A stretch of 19,953 nt of DNA from an uncultured Collinsella sp. (GCA_937969105.1 CALBUZ010000114.1:1-19953); one strand, 5' to 3'; positions 1 to 7,746 are shown, counted from the stretch's first letter. The notes: a model not told the origin generated them from the letters alone. Numbers and translations: made by a program.

Positions 1-313
1 CTCAAGAAGGAGTAATATCGGGACTTGCAGCGACGGACCTCGGGACGCTCTTACACCACGTCTGCGCGCGCCACCCAGGGTCTATCGAATTTACTTCGTT
101 TTGTCTCAAGATTGAGTTAAATTAGCGTACATCTGTTGCGCAAAATGAGCAAAAATGGCTTCGTGAAATGTCTCTATTTACGTGCCAGTACTCATATTTG
201 CCACTTTTTGACCACGGGGTATCCGGAGGGGCTCTCGACAAGCATCTAACGCTACAATAACTACCACGTGGCTGGGTTTTGCCGGCCGAATGTGCGATGT
301 CGTGGGAGGGGAC
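1..313. other. Leader region without a supported gene
   Basis: No convincing coding region is visible. The first codons could be read as the tail of an upstream gene (Lys-Lys-Glu-stop at 4-15), but this is too short to support. A 34-codon reading frame at 145-249 has no ribosome site. A TACAAT hexamer at 253-258 could be the -10 of the HPr gene. A CCACGTGG palindrome lies at 264-271. The stretch around 140-225 is AT-richer than the flanking genes and looks like typical intergenic sequence. Confidence 0.5.
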
Positions 314-562
314 ATGGTCGAATTTACGAAGACGATTAAAGATCCGTTGGGATTGCATGCCCGCCCGGTTGCGCTGCTCTATGACATTATCGCCAAGCAT
401 CGTAGTGACGTGTCGGTTTCGATTGGCAATCGTCATGTCGATGGCCGCGACGTTATAGGGCTCATGGCACTCTGCGGCGAATGTGGCGAAGACGTCGTGT
501 TCCGCGTTTCGGGCGTGGATGAGGCCTCCTGCGTCACGTCGATCAGAAACCTCTCGCTCTAA
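314..562 (+). CDS. HPr-family phosphocarrier protein (Asp at position 46)
   Basis: An 82-residue protein of the HPr fold, the small cytosolic phosphocarrier that passes phosphate from enzyme I to sugar-specific EIIA proteins of the PTS. The active-site motif LGLHARPVA places the phosphorylated histidine at residue 15, exactly where HPr has it, and the length fits the family (about 85-88). The start at 314 is chosen because GGAGGGG lies just upstream; an in-frame ATG at 290 would put this ribosome site inside the gene. Residue 46, serine in HPr of HprK-containing Firmicutes, is aspartate here (context GRDVIGLMAL), so regulatory serine phosphorylation is impossible and the charge mimics it. No enzyme I or EII gene is nearby, and the gene has its own terminator, so it is probably monocistronic. 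It could be canonical HPr or a specialised paralogue. Confidence 0.85.
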   Translation: MVEFTKTIKDPLGLHARPVALLYDIIAKHRSDVSVSIGNRHVDGRDVIGLMALCGECGEDVVFRVSGVDEASCVTSIRNLSL

Positions 563-616
563 GCGCATCAATGTGACAAGGGGACAGTCTCCTTTGTTGC
601 ATAAATTGGTATGACA

Positions 617-658
617 AGGCACCGCAAAGAGATGGTCTTTGTGGTGCTTCTTTTGTTT
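617..658 (+). terminator. Intrinsic terminator after the HPr gene
   Basis: GCACCGCAAAGA at 619-630 pairs with TCTTTGTGGTGC at 636-647 (12 bp with one G-U pair) around a 5-base loop. It is followed by a T-rich tail TTCTTTTGTTT. It ends the HPr transcript before the feo operon. Confidence 0.8.
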
Positions 659-700
659 CGTATAGGAAACTTTTTCGAAATCTGAATGGGGACCCTTTCC

Positions 701-756
701 AAAAAGTTAACCACGTGCTAGTTTACTATAGCGAACATAGACGTGGTTAACTTTTT
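701..756. promoter_or_regulatory. Perfect 16-bp inverted repeat upstream of feoA
   Basis: AAAAAGTTAACCACGT (701-716) and its exact reverse complement (741-756) are separated by 24 bases that contain TTTACTATAG, a possible -10 region. Each arm carries the palindrome GTTAAC, and the arm centres are 40 bases apart, close to four helical turns. This fits a paired operator for a dimeric regulator at the feo promoter. The A-tract/T-tract edges also allow a bidirectional terminator hairpin, though the 24-base loop and AT-rich stem make that less likely. Confidence 0.55.
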
Positions 757-797
757 ACGCGTCGATGTTGAGGACGAACTGACGTTAGGAGCAACTC

Positions 798-1040
798 ATG
801 TCTTGCGGACCGCAGATGCCGGCCATGCCGCTTTCGATGGTAAAAGCGGGCGAAACCGTGCGCGTGTCTCGTGTAAAGGGCAATGAGGACATGAAGCACC
901 ACCTCAAGGACCTCGGCTTTGTCGAGGGCAACGAAATCCACGTGGTGAGCTCGAGTGGTGCCAATATCATCGTCACGGTGCTGGGCGCACGCTTTGGCAT
1001 CGATTCCAAGGTTGCCATGCACATCATGACCGTCGGTTAG
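798..1040 (+). CDS. feoA: FeoA-family protein, first copy
   Basis: An 80-residue FeoA-type SH3-like domain protein, a small cytosolic partner of the FeoB ferrous iron transporter. The family core is seen in the stretch with HHLKDLGFVEGNEIHVV followed by a second beta-rich half ending VAMHIMTVG. The N-terminal tail with one cysteine (MSCGP) is about ten residues longer than in the second copy. TAGGAG at 786-791 supports the start. It is first in a feoA-feoA-feoB operon, 39 bases ahead of the second feoA. Iron control is likely through the inverted repeat upstream. FeoA is thought to modulate FeoB GTPase activity or assembly; what the two copies do separately is not known from sequence. Confidence 0.9.
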   Translation: MSCGPQMPAMPLSMVKAGETVRVSRVKGNEDMKHHLKDLGFVEGNEIHVVSSSGANIIVTVLGARFGIDSKVAMHIMTVG

Positions 1041-1079
1041 TCAGCAGCATTTCATAAAAACCGAAAGGGGGACAAGAGG

Positions 1080-1301
1080 ATGAAGACGTTGGGTGACGTT
1101 AAGGTGGGCGAGAGCTCTACCATCGTCAAGCTTCACGGTGAGGGTGCGCTTCGCCGCCACCTTATGGACTTGGGGCTCATCAAGGGCACTTCGTTCAAGG
1201 TCGTGAAGGTCGCGCCGCTCGGTGATCCGGTCGAGATCAACGTGCGCGGCTACGAGCTTTCCATCCGCAAGGAGGAGGCGGCCGTCGTCGAGGTCCAGTA
1301 A
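1080..1301 (+). CDS. feoA: FeoA-family protein, second copy
   Basis: A 73-residue FeoA domain protein close to the canonical family pattern: RRHLMDLGLIKGTSFKVV, then a PLGDPVEINVRGYELSIRKEEA segment split over residues 45-67. It is the typical length for stand-alone FeoA (about 75). AAAGGGGGA at 1064-1072 is a good ribosome site. It differs clearly from the first copy, so the pair are diverged paralogues and not a recent duplication. The 123-base gap to feoB holds a DtxR-like box, so feoB may have an additional promoter. It is likely the main FeoB partner because it matches the family more closely. Confidence 0.93.
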   Translation: MKTLGDVKVGESSTIVKLHGEGALRRHLMDLGLIKGTSFKVVKVAPLGDPVEINVRGYELSIRKEEAAVVEVQ

Positions 1302-1332
1302 GGGCTTGCGACGTATATTTCTGCAGATAAAG

Positions 1333-1351
1333 TTAGGTTTTTCTAACTTAA
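1333..1351. promoter_or_regulatory. DtxR/IdeR-like iron box ahead of feoB
   Basis: The 19-mer TTAGGTTTTTCTAACTTAA agrees with the known DtxR/IdeR consensus TTAGGTTAGGCTAACCTAA at 15 of 19 positions by direct comparison. The mismatches are three in the centre and one in the right arm. Its core is the inverted repeat AAGTTAG/CTAACTT (1330-1336 and 1343-1349). It lies 74 bases before the feoB start, in the only sizeable gap of the operon. The iron-transport context makes repression by a DtxR-family regulator with Fe(II) the natural reading. Confidence 0.6.
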
Positions 1352-1379
1352 TGCAGCATCTTTGAAGCACATTATCCAG

Positions 1380-1403
1380 CCTGCGCGGAGAAAGCAGCGC
1401 AGG
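1380..1403 (+). other. Small hairpin in the feoB leader
   Basis: CCTGCGC (1380-1386) pairs perfectly with GCGCAGG (1397-1403) around a 10-base loop. There is no T-run after it, so it is not a terminator. It sits just before the feoB ribosome site and could stabilise or separate the feoB message. Confidence 0.4.
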
Positions 1404-1424
1404 CACACAAGGAAGAAGGATTGA

Positions 1425-3752
1425 ATGGCGGATTCTCAGATCCATGTCGCGCTGGCGGGTAACCCCAACTGCGGCAAGACCACGCTTTTCAACCTGATCA
1501 CCGGCGCCAACGGCTACGTTGGCAACTGGCCCGGCGTCACGGTTGAGAAAAAGGAAGCCAAGCTCCTAAGCGACAAGAACGTTACCATCACGGACCTCCC
1601 TGGCATCTACTCGCTTTCCCCCTACAGCCCCGAGGAGCAATGCTCGCGCGATTACCTCATGAGCGGCGAGCCCGATGTTGTCGTCCAAGTTGTCGATGCC
1701 ACCAACCTCGAGCGCAACCTGTACCTGGCGCTTCAGATTATCGAGACCGGCCTGCCCGTGGTCGTTGCCCTCAACATGGCCGACTTGGTCGAGAAGAACG
1801 GCGACAAGATCGACACGGACAAGCTCTCCAAGAAGCTCGGTTGTCCGGTCATGATGATCTCGGCTCTTAAGAACAAGGGCATCAAGGAGCTGTTCGAGCA
1901 GGTCAAGAAGTCCGCAGCTTCCAAGGGCCAGGTGCCGGAGCACAAGTTCGACTCCTCCATCGAGGACGTTCTGGACCACATCGAGAACAATCTGCCTGCG
2001 AGCGTTCCCGCCAACAAGCGCCGCTATTACGCCGTCAAGCTGTTCGAGCGTGATGCAGACGCCTGCAAACTCATCAACCTCACCAAGGAGAAGGCCGCTC
2101 GCGTGGAGGAGCTGGTCGCCCAGTGCGAGCAGGACTGCGACGATGACGCCGAGTCCATCATCACCGGTGAGCGCTACGGCGTGATCGCACACATCATCGA
2201 CGAGTGCCTCACCAAGGCTCCGGCCAAGATGAGCACTTCCGAGAAGATTGACCGCGTGGTTACCAACCGTATCCTGGGCTTGCCGATCTTTGTCGTCATC
2301 ATGTTCTGCGTGTACTACATCGCCGTTTCCACCTTGGGTGGCACGGTGACGGACTTCACCAACGACCAGCTCTTCGGCACCGACGGCTGGTACGTGCTCG
2401 GTCAGGGCCGCGACGCTTACGACGCGGCTGTCGAGGCCGCGGGTGACGACGCCGACTCGGTCGACCCGGCACAGTACGGCCCCTATGTCCCGGGTATCAC
2501 CACCATGGTGCACGATGCCCTCGTGGCGGGTGGCACCGAGGACGGCGGCCTGGTCGATTCGCTGGTCTGCGACGGTATCGTTGGCGGCCTGGGCGCCATC
2601 TTCGGCTTTGTGCCGCAGATGTTCCTGCTGTTCGTGATGCTGTCCTTCCTGGAGGACTGCGGCTACATGGCCCGCGTCGCCTTTATCATGGACCGCGTGT
2701 TCCGCCGCTTTGGCCTGTCCGGTAAGTCGTTCATCCCCATGCTCGTGTCCTCGGGCTGCGGCGTCCCCGGCGTCATGGCCACCAAGACCATCGAGAACGA
2801 GAAGGACCGCCGCATGACGGTCATGACCACCACGTTCATCCCCTGCGGCGCCAAGCTGCCGATCATCGCCCTGCTCATGGGCTCCATCATTGGCGATTCT
2901 TCCACCACGGCCGCATGGATCAGCCCGCTCTTCTACTTCCTGGGCGTCTTTGCCGTCATCGCCTCGGGCCTCATGCTCAAGAAGACCAAGCTCTTCGCCG
3001 GCCGTCCGACCCCGTTTGTCATGGAGCTTCCTGCCTACCACTTCCCGGCGATCCGTTCCTGGGCGCTGCACGTGTGGGAGCGCTGCTGGGCCTTTATCAA
3101 GAAGGCCGGCACGGTCATCTTTGCGTCCACCGTCGTCGTTTGGTTCCTCTCCAACTTTGGTAGCTATAACGGTTCCTTTGGCTTCCTGCCTGCGATGGAC
3201 GGCATCCCCGAGGAGTTTATGGACTACTCCGTGCTTGCCATGCTGGGCAACCTGGTCGCTTGGATCTTCGCCCCGCTCGGCTTTAGCACCTGGCAGGCCA
3301 CCGCGCTGACTGTCTCTGGCCTCGTCGCCAAGGAGAACGTCGTCGCCACCGCCGGCTCGCTGCTGTCCGTCGCCGACGCGGGCGAGACCGACCCGAGCCT
3401 GTGGACCGCGTTTGCCGGCATGTTCCCCACCATGGGCGCTTGCGTTGCCTTCGGCGCCTTCAACCTGCTGTGCGCTCCGTGCTTTGCCGCCATTGGCACC
3501 ATCCGCAACCAGATGGATTCCGGCAAGTGGACTGCGATCGCCATCGGTTACGAGTGCGCCTTCGCTTGGGTGATCGGCCTGTTCATCAACCAGTTCTACA
3601 ACTTGCTTGTTCTTGGACAGTTTGGTATCTGGACGATTGTGGCCATCGTGCTGCTGGTTGCGATGCTCTTCCAGATCTTCCGTCCCATGCCCAAGCATGC
3701 ATGGACCGACGAGGACGAGACCAACACTGCTTCCGCCGCAGTTTCCGCTTAA
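1425..3752 (+). CDS. feoB: Ferrous iron transport protein B
   Basis: A 775-residue inner-membrane Fe(II) transporter with an N-terminal G-protein domain. G1 is GNPNCGKTT (residues 12-20), followed by G2 around GNWPGVTVE, G3 DLPG (57-60), G4 NMAD (117-120) and G5 SAL (146-148). A helical spacer domain follows to about residue 270, then membrane segments from about 283. Two Gate regions are visible, one with SSGCGVPGVMATK and FIPCGAKLP (residues 442-480), the other near LLCAPCFAAIGTIR. The loop after the first membrane helix (about 305-380) is long and acidic, with a GDDADSVDP stretch, and probably lies outside the membrane. Start: AAGGAAGAAGG lies just upstream of 1425. The gene closes the feoAAB operon and is followed by a strong terminator. 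Cysteines in the second Gate region are typical of the family. Confidence 0.97.
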   Translation: MADSQIHVALAGNPNCGKTTLFNLITGANGYVGNWPGVTVEKKEAKLLSDKNVTITDLPGIYSLSPYSPEEQCSRDYLMSGEPDVVVQVVDATNLERNLYLALQIIETGLPVVVALNMADLVEKNGDKIDTDKLSKKLGCPVMMISALKNKGIKELFEQVKKSAASKGQVPEHKFDSSIEDVLDHIENNLPASVPANKRRYYAVKLFERDADACKLINLTKEKAARVEELVAQCEQDCDDDAESIITGERYGVIAHIIDECLTKAPAKMSTSEKIDRVVTNRILGLPIFVVIMFCVYYIAVSTLGGTVTDFTNDQLFGTDGWYVLGQGRDAYDAAVEAAGDDADSVDPAQYGPYVPGITTMVHDALVAGGTEDGGLVDSLVCDGIVGGLGAIFGFVPQMFLLFVMLSFLEDCGYMARVAFIMDRVFRRFGLSGKSFIPMLVSSGCGVPGVMATKTIENEKDRRMTVMTTTFIPCGAKLPIIALLMGSIIGDSSTTAAWISPLFYFLGVFAVIASGLMLKKTKLFAGRPTPFVMELPAYHFPAIRSWALHVWERCWAFIKKAGTVIFASTVVVWFLSNFGSYNGSFGFLPAMDGIPEEFMDYSVLAMLGNLVAWIFAPLGFSTWQATALTVSGLVAKENVVATAGSLLSVADAGETDPSLWTAFAGMFPTMGACVAFGAFNLLCAPCFAAIGTIRNQMDSGKWTAIAIGYECAFAWVIGLFINQFYNLLVLGQFGIWTIVAIVLLVAMLFQIFRPMPKHAWTDEDETNTASAAVSA

Positions 3753-3780
3753 GTCCGAATAAGGATTAACCCCTTTCCAC

Positions 3781-3815
3781 GAGCCCGGGTGTCCCAGCGA
3801 CACTCGGGCTTTTTG
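3781..3815 (+). terminator. Intrinsic terminator after feoB
   Basis: GCCCGGGTGTC (3783-3793) pairs with GACACTCGGGC (3799-3809) with one G-U pair and a 5-base loop, followed by TTTTT. It is a strong rho-independent terminator ending the feoAAB transcript. Confidence 0.92.
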
Positions 3816-3926
3816 GTGGGGGAGATATGGCGTTTCCGCAGATAAAACCGACCAAAATAAACCGTCCCTATTTGGTAGGTGGAGAATGGGGTAAAGTAAG
3901 TGATGGTTAACTAGAGGAGGCTTGCT

Positions 3927-4127
3927 ATGGCACCTATCGATATTGTTGTACTGGCTGTTATCGGTATTGCGTTTGTCGCGGTATGCGTGCGCATCCACCG
4001 TAAGGGCACCTGCGCCGACTGCGCTCAGGGTGGCGTTTGCACCGGGCATTGCTCCAACAAAAAGACGTGCGCCGCACTTAAGGGCGTGGACAAAATCGCC
4101 GAAGACCTGGGCCGCGGTATCAAATAA
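3927..4127 (+). CDS. FeoB-associated Cys-rich membrane protein
   Basis: A 66-residue protein with one N-terminal membrane helix (about residues 5-22, IDIVVLAVIGIAFVAVCV). A short basic stretch follows, then a cysteine-rich tail holding six cysteines in all, including TCADCAQGG and CTGHCSNKKTC. This layout matches the FeoB-associated Cys-rich membrane protein family, usually found beside feoB and suspected to help ferrous iron handling at the membrane; its exact role is unproven. GGAGG at 3916-3920 supports the start. It lies 175 bases after feoB behind a terminator, so it probably has its own promoter; the region 3841-3910 holds an ACCAAA/TTTGGT inverted repeat (3851-3876) that could serve it. 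Confidence 0.85.
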   Translation: MAPIDIVVLAVIGIAFVAVCVRIHRKGTCADCAQGGVCTGHCSNKKTCAALKGVDKIAEDLGRGIK

Positions 4128-4139
4128 GGTCCGGACATC

Positions 4140-4178
4140 AAAGCGCCCCGTGGGCATTCGTTCGCGGGGCGCTTTGCG
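4140..4178. terminator. GC-rich hairpin terminator after the Cys-rich gene
   Basis: AAAGCGCCCCG (4140-4150) and CGGGGCGCTTT (4165-4175) form a perfect 11-bp stem with a 14-base loop. The T-run is short (three T within the stem end), but position right after the stop codon supports termination, possibly on both strands. Confidence 0.75.
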
Positions 4179-4231
4179 CATTTGAGCGCGAGCGAGGCGA
4201 ACTGAAGAGTATTTTTTGGGTATCGTTAAAT

Positions 4232-4305
4232 CAGTTGCGGTGAAATACGGACTGTTTTGGCTGTCAAAAGCCTTATCTACTCCGTATTCCATCGCAACTT
4301 TTTGT
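4232..4305 (+). repeat. 74-base palindromic repeat, copy 1
   Basis: This element matches 12641-12714 at 70 of 74 positions in the same orientation. Its arms, TTGCGGTGAAATACGGA (4235-4251) and TCCGTATTCCATCGCAA (4281-4297), are imperfect inverted repeats. They enclose a smaller hairpin GGCT/AGCC. TTTTT follows the right arm, so it could terminate plus-strand transcription. It lies 8 bases from the stop codon of the minus-strand kdpE gene. Confidence 0.9.
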
Positions 4306-4313
4306 TGGGCGGG

Positions 4314-5018
4314 CTAGAGACGCTGCATGCGGTACCCGACACCCATGTGCGTCTGAATCATCTTGGGGTGAGAGGGGTCTGCCTCGATCTTCTTGCGCAG
4401 GGTGCGCATGAACACGCGCAGGCTCGCCAGATCGCTGTCCCAGCTCGTGCCCCATATCTCGCGGGTGATGAAGGTGTGGGTGAGCACCTTGTCGACGTTT
4501 TTCGCCAGAAGGACGAGCAATTTGTACTCGGTTGGGGTGAGCGAGAGCTCGCGTCCGTCTTTCGTCGCGTATCCCGCGGCGTAGTCGATATGCAGCGGAC
4601 CGTTGTCGAACGTGCTCGCTTCTGTCGACTCGCTCGACGCCATCGAGGAGCGCCTCAAATTCGCACGGACGCGCGCGAGCAACTCATCCACAGAAAAGGG
4701 CTTGGTGAGGTAGTCGTCTGCCCCTGCGTCAAGTGCTGCAATCTTGTCGGAATCTTCGGTGCGCGCCGAAATGACGATAATGGGGACTGCCGACCAACTT
4801 CGGATCTTCGTGATGACCTCGATACCGTCAATGTCGGGAAGGCCGAGGTCGAGCATGATGAGGCTGGGGCCGTGCGACACCGCATCCATGATGGCGGCCT
4901 GGCCGTTGCAAACCTTGCTCACGACATAGCCGTGAAGGTCAAGCGCGGTCGAAACGAGGTTTTGAACGGTCAGGTCATCTTCGACCAAGAGGACGCGTGG
5001 CTTAGCGGCATTATTCAT
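4314..5018 (-). CDS. kdpE: KdpE response regulator of potassium uptake
   Basis: A 234-residue OmpR-family response regulator. The receiver domain has the acidic cluster E13-D14-D15, phosphoacceptor D57 (LIMLDLGLP), the switch serine in VISARTE and K106 in YLTKPF, so it should be phosphorylated normally. The C-terminal winged helix (about 135-234) ends with MGVGYRM. The start ATG overlaps the end of kdpD by 8 bases (GAT TCATGAATAA arrangement read on the minus strand), and GAGGAG lies upstream inside kdpD. Longer in-frame starts upstream are discarded since they would lie inside kdpD. It is co-transcribed and translationally coupled with KdpD, and should activate the divergent kdpFABC genes under potassium limitation. 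Confidence 0.95.
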   Translation of the reverse strand: MNNAAKPRVLLVEDDLTVQNLVSTALDLHGYVVSKVCNGQAAIMDAVSHGPSLIMLDLGLPDIDGIEVITKIRSWSAVPIIVISARTEDSDKIAALDAGADDYLTKPFSVDELLARVRANLRRSSMASSESTEASTFDNGPLHIDYAAGYATKDGRELSLTPTEYKLLVLLAKNVDKVLTHTFITREIWGTSWDSDLASLRVFMRTLRKKIEADPSHPKMIQTHMGVGYRMQRL

Positions 5019-7746
5019 GAATCTCGATCTCCTCGGCAGGCAGGGTAAAACGGAAGACGGCCCCATGGGGGTGGTTGTCGCGAACTTCGATGACGCCGCC
5101 ATGCGCCTCCACGATGGAGCGGCAGAGCGACAGCCCAAGGCCGATGCTTCGACGCGAATCCACGGGCCGCGTATTGCCTGAGGTAAAGAAGCGCTCAAAG
5201 ATATGAGGCTTGTCGCAGTCTGCTACACCCGGCCCATCGTCTGCGACGTCCACCACGATGAACTCACCCTCGCGACGTGCGCTGATGGTGACAGTCGAGT
5301 CCTCGGGCGTGTATTTGAAGGCGTTCATGATGAGATTCGTAAGCACCTGCATGATGAGATGGACGTCGATGCGTACCAGCAGGATGTCGTCAGTGTGCTC
5401 GATGGTGACGGCACGTCCATGCGATGCTTGGGCGACATGGCTGAGGGCGGCCTCGATGACCTCGTCGATGAGCTCGGATGTTAAGTTGAGGCGAATGGTG
5501 CCGTCCTCGACGCGTGTGATGGCGAGGAGGTTTTCCACGGTATCGATAAGCCAGAGGGAGTCGTCGTAGATGGCATCGGCAAGATCGCAGCGTTGTTCGA
5601 GGCTGAGCTTCTCGTCGCTCTTCCGAAGGATTGCCGCAGATCCGGATATAGCCGTGAGGGGTGTCCTCAAATCGTGGCCGATGGAGCGCAAAAGGTTGGC
5701 GCGCAGCTGCTCGTTTTTCGCCAAGACCGCAGCCTCTTCGCGCTCTTGCGCCGCCCGGTCGCTTTCGAGCGCCAAGGCGCATTCACCTACGATAGATAGG
5801 ACGATCGAATGCTCGAAGGCTTCGATCTCGCGCCCCTCCAGGGCGATGCCGATGACACCGAATACCTTGTCGCCGGTGCGAACCGCGAGGTAGAGACAGC
5901 GCGCCTCAGGCAGGGTCCGCGTGCTTGCGCCCGCGCGCTTGTTGTTGGTGTAGGTCCAGGTTGCAACGGCGCGCTCGTAGTCGGTGAGCAGCGACGCGGG
6001 TCGGTTTTCGGTGCCAGCGGACTCATAGAGCGCCTTGCCGAGCGTGCCGTGTTCGGCGGGGTAGAAGACCACGTCGAGTTTTAGCAGTTTGACGAGTTGG
6101 TTCATGGCGACGCGGGCGCACTCCTCCGCGCTATGGGCTTGCTGCAAGAGCTGGTTCGTTTCGAGGAGTACGCGCGTTTTGAATGCGTTCTCGGCGGATG
6201 TACGGGCGTTGTCGGCGATGCGCGCAGTTAACTCGCCGGCGACCATAGCGGTGGCGAACATGATGCCGAACGTGACCAGATAGCTTCGGTCGTAGCTGGC
6301 GAGCGAAAACAGAGGCGTGACGAAGCAGAAGTTGTAAAGCACTACAGAGAGCACGCTCGATACGATCGTGCAGATACGCCCCGTCGTGGTGACGGCGGTC
6401 AGCAGGGCCGTGAAGATATAGAGGGATATGATGCTGGAATCGGCAAATCCCAGATGGCGGAAAGCCGTGCCAATCGCCGTGGCGGCAAGAGAGAGAGCCA
6501 GCGTGCGAAGCACGTTTCGGCTGCTGGGCGGCTGCAGGGCGAGCGCATGGCGGCGTCCTTTGGACCGGGAGGGCGGAGTCGACTGGTCTGGAATGATGTA
6601 AATGTCGAGGTTCGGGGCGAATGTTATGAGCTGTTCTACGAGAGATTTGCGGCCGAAGAGGGCCTGACGGACGCTGCTGCGCTCGCCCGTGCGCCCCATG
6701 ACGATCTTCGAAATACCCGACAGGCGCGCGAACTCGGAGATCTGAAATGCGATGTCGTCGCCATAGACGGTTTCCATATGTGCTCCGAGCTGCTCGGCTA
6801 GGGCGATATTGGCTGCAAGCTTGGCGCGCTCATCATCGCTCATGGCTTGCGTGCGCGGGCTCTCTACGAACAGGGCGACGAGCTCGCTGCGAAACGCTTT
6901 CGCCATGCGTGCGGCGGCACGGACGATGCGGGGATTGGTCGGCGCCGGGGAGACACAGACTAAGATACGCTCCCTGGTGTAGTAGTCACGGTTTCCCAGC
7001 ACGCGTGCGGCGTCTGTGAGGTGACCGGTGCGATCGGCGCAGCGGCGCAGCGCGATTTCTCGGAGTGCGGTGAGGTTCTCGACGGTAAAAAAATGCTGTT
7101 GCGCTCGGTCGGCTTGTGCGGGACGGTAGACGAGGCCGGCGCGAAGGCGCTCAAGTAGGTCTTCGGGCTCTATGTCGACGAGCTCGACCTGGTCGGCATC
7201 ATCGAAGATGCGGTCGGGGATTCGTTCGCTCACGACAACGCCGGTGATGGATGCAACCATGTCGTTTAGGCTCTCGATATGCTGAACGTTCACGGTCGTA
7301 TAGACGTCGATGCCCGCATGTAGAAGTTCCTCGACGTCTTGATAGCGTTTGTCGTGGCGAGACCCCGGCGCATTCGTATGGGCGAGCTCGTCGACAAGGA
7401 TGAGCTGAGGGGCGCGTTCGATAGCCGCATCTAGATCGAACTCGCTGAGCGCAATGCCGTTGTGCTCGATGAGTTTACAGGGCACGTTCTCAAGCCCTTG
7501 TGCAAGATGGGCAGTTGCCGGACGTTCGTGCGGCTCGATGTATCCCGCGACGACGTCGACACCTCGCCGCTTGGCGGCGTGGGCGGCTTGAAGCATCGCA
7601 TAGGTTTTGCCTGTGCCAGCAGCGTAGCCAAAGAAAATTTTGAGGTGTCCCCGGCTGGTTCGAGTGTCATCGGCGACCCCGTCTTTCTCAATTGCCTTGA
7701 GGATGAGGTCTGGATTGACGCGAGTGTCCGATGCGTCGCGCTGCAT
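5011..7746 (-). CDS. kdpD: KdpD sensor histidine kinase
   Basis: A 911-residue membrane sensor kinase. Domains in order: the KdpD N-terminal domain with Walker A GYAAGTGKT (residues 40-48) and VDELAHTN (about 118-125); a universal-stress-protein domain from about 259 to 387 with SKIVMGRTGERS; a four-helix membrane block (about 411-510); a GAF-like region (about 530-660); the HisKA helix with H691 in SIGHDLRTPLT; and the ATPase domain with NLIMNAFKYTP and VADDGPGV. The length fits full KdpD (about 890-920). The start at 7746 is chosen for the AGAAAGG ribosome site; an in-frame ATG 32 codons upstream lacks one. It senses potassium or turgor, and the USP domain binds c-di-AMP in some relatives. 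It is divergent from kdpFABC, unlike the collinear Escherichia coli order. Confidence 0.97.
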   Translation of the reverse strand: MQRDASDTRVNPDLILKAIEKDGVADDTRTSRGHLKIFFGYAAGTGKTYAMLQAAHAAKRRGVDVVAGYIEPHERPATAHLAQGLENVPCKLIEHNGIALSEFDLDAAIERAPQLILVDELAHTNAPGSRHDKRYQDVEELLHAGIDVYTTVNVQHIESLNDMVASITGVVVSERIPDRIFDDADQVELVDIEPEDLLERLRAGLVYRPAQADRAQQHFFTVENLTALREIALRRCADRTGHLTDAARVLGNRDYYTRERILVCVSPAPTNPRIVRAAARMAKAFRSELVALFVESPRTQAMSDDERAKLAANIALAEQLGAHMETVYGDDIAFQISEFARLSGISKIVMGRTGERSSVRQALFGRKSLVEQLITFAPNLDIYIIPDQSTPPSRSKGRRHALALQPPSSRNVLRTLALSLAATAIGTAFRHLGFADSSIISLYIFTALLTAVTTTGRICTIVSSVLSVVLYNFCFVTPLFSLASYDRSYLVTFGIMFATAMVAGELTARIADNARTSAENAFKTRVLLETNQLLQQAHSAEECARVAMNQLVKLLKLDVVFYPAEHGTLGKALYESAGTENRPASLLTDYERAVATWTYTNNKRAGASTRTLPEARCLYLAVRTGDKVFGVIGIALEGREIEAFEHSIVLSIVGECALALESDRAAQEREEAAVLAKNEQLRANLLRSIGHDLRTPLTAISGSAAILRKSDEKLSLEQRCDLADAIYDDSLWLIDTVENLLAITRVEDGTIRLNLTSELIDEVIEAALSHVAQASHGRAVTIEHTDDILLVRIDVHLIMQVLTNLIMNAFKYTPEDSTVTISARREGEFIVVDVADDGPGVADCDKPHIFERFFTSGNTRPVDSRRSIGLGLSLCRSIVEAHGGVIEVRDNHPHGAVFRFTLPAEEIEIHE

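Noticed and set aside
145..249. 34-codon plus-strand frame before the HPr gene
   Set aside because: No ribosome site and no known family. I suspect it is part of an intergenic sequence that may recur in related genomes, but I cannot test that here.
570..600. Hairpin around GGGGACAGTCTCCTTTGT just after the HPr gene
   Set aside because: Pairing needs several G-U pairs and there is no T-run; the stronger terminator follows at 617-658.
1566..4292. 908-codon open frame on the minus strand across feoB
   Set aside because: It lies antisense to the clearly conserved feoB, is low in hydrophobic pattern and rich in Gly/His/Asp/Val, as expected for the mirror of GC-biased codons, and has no ribosome site.
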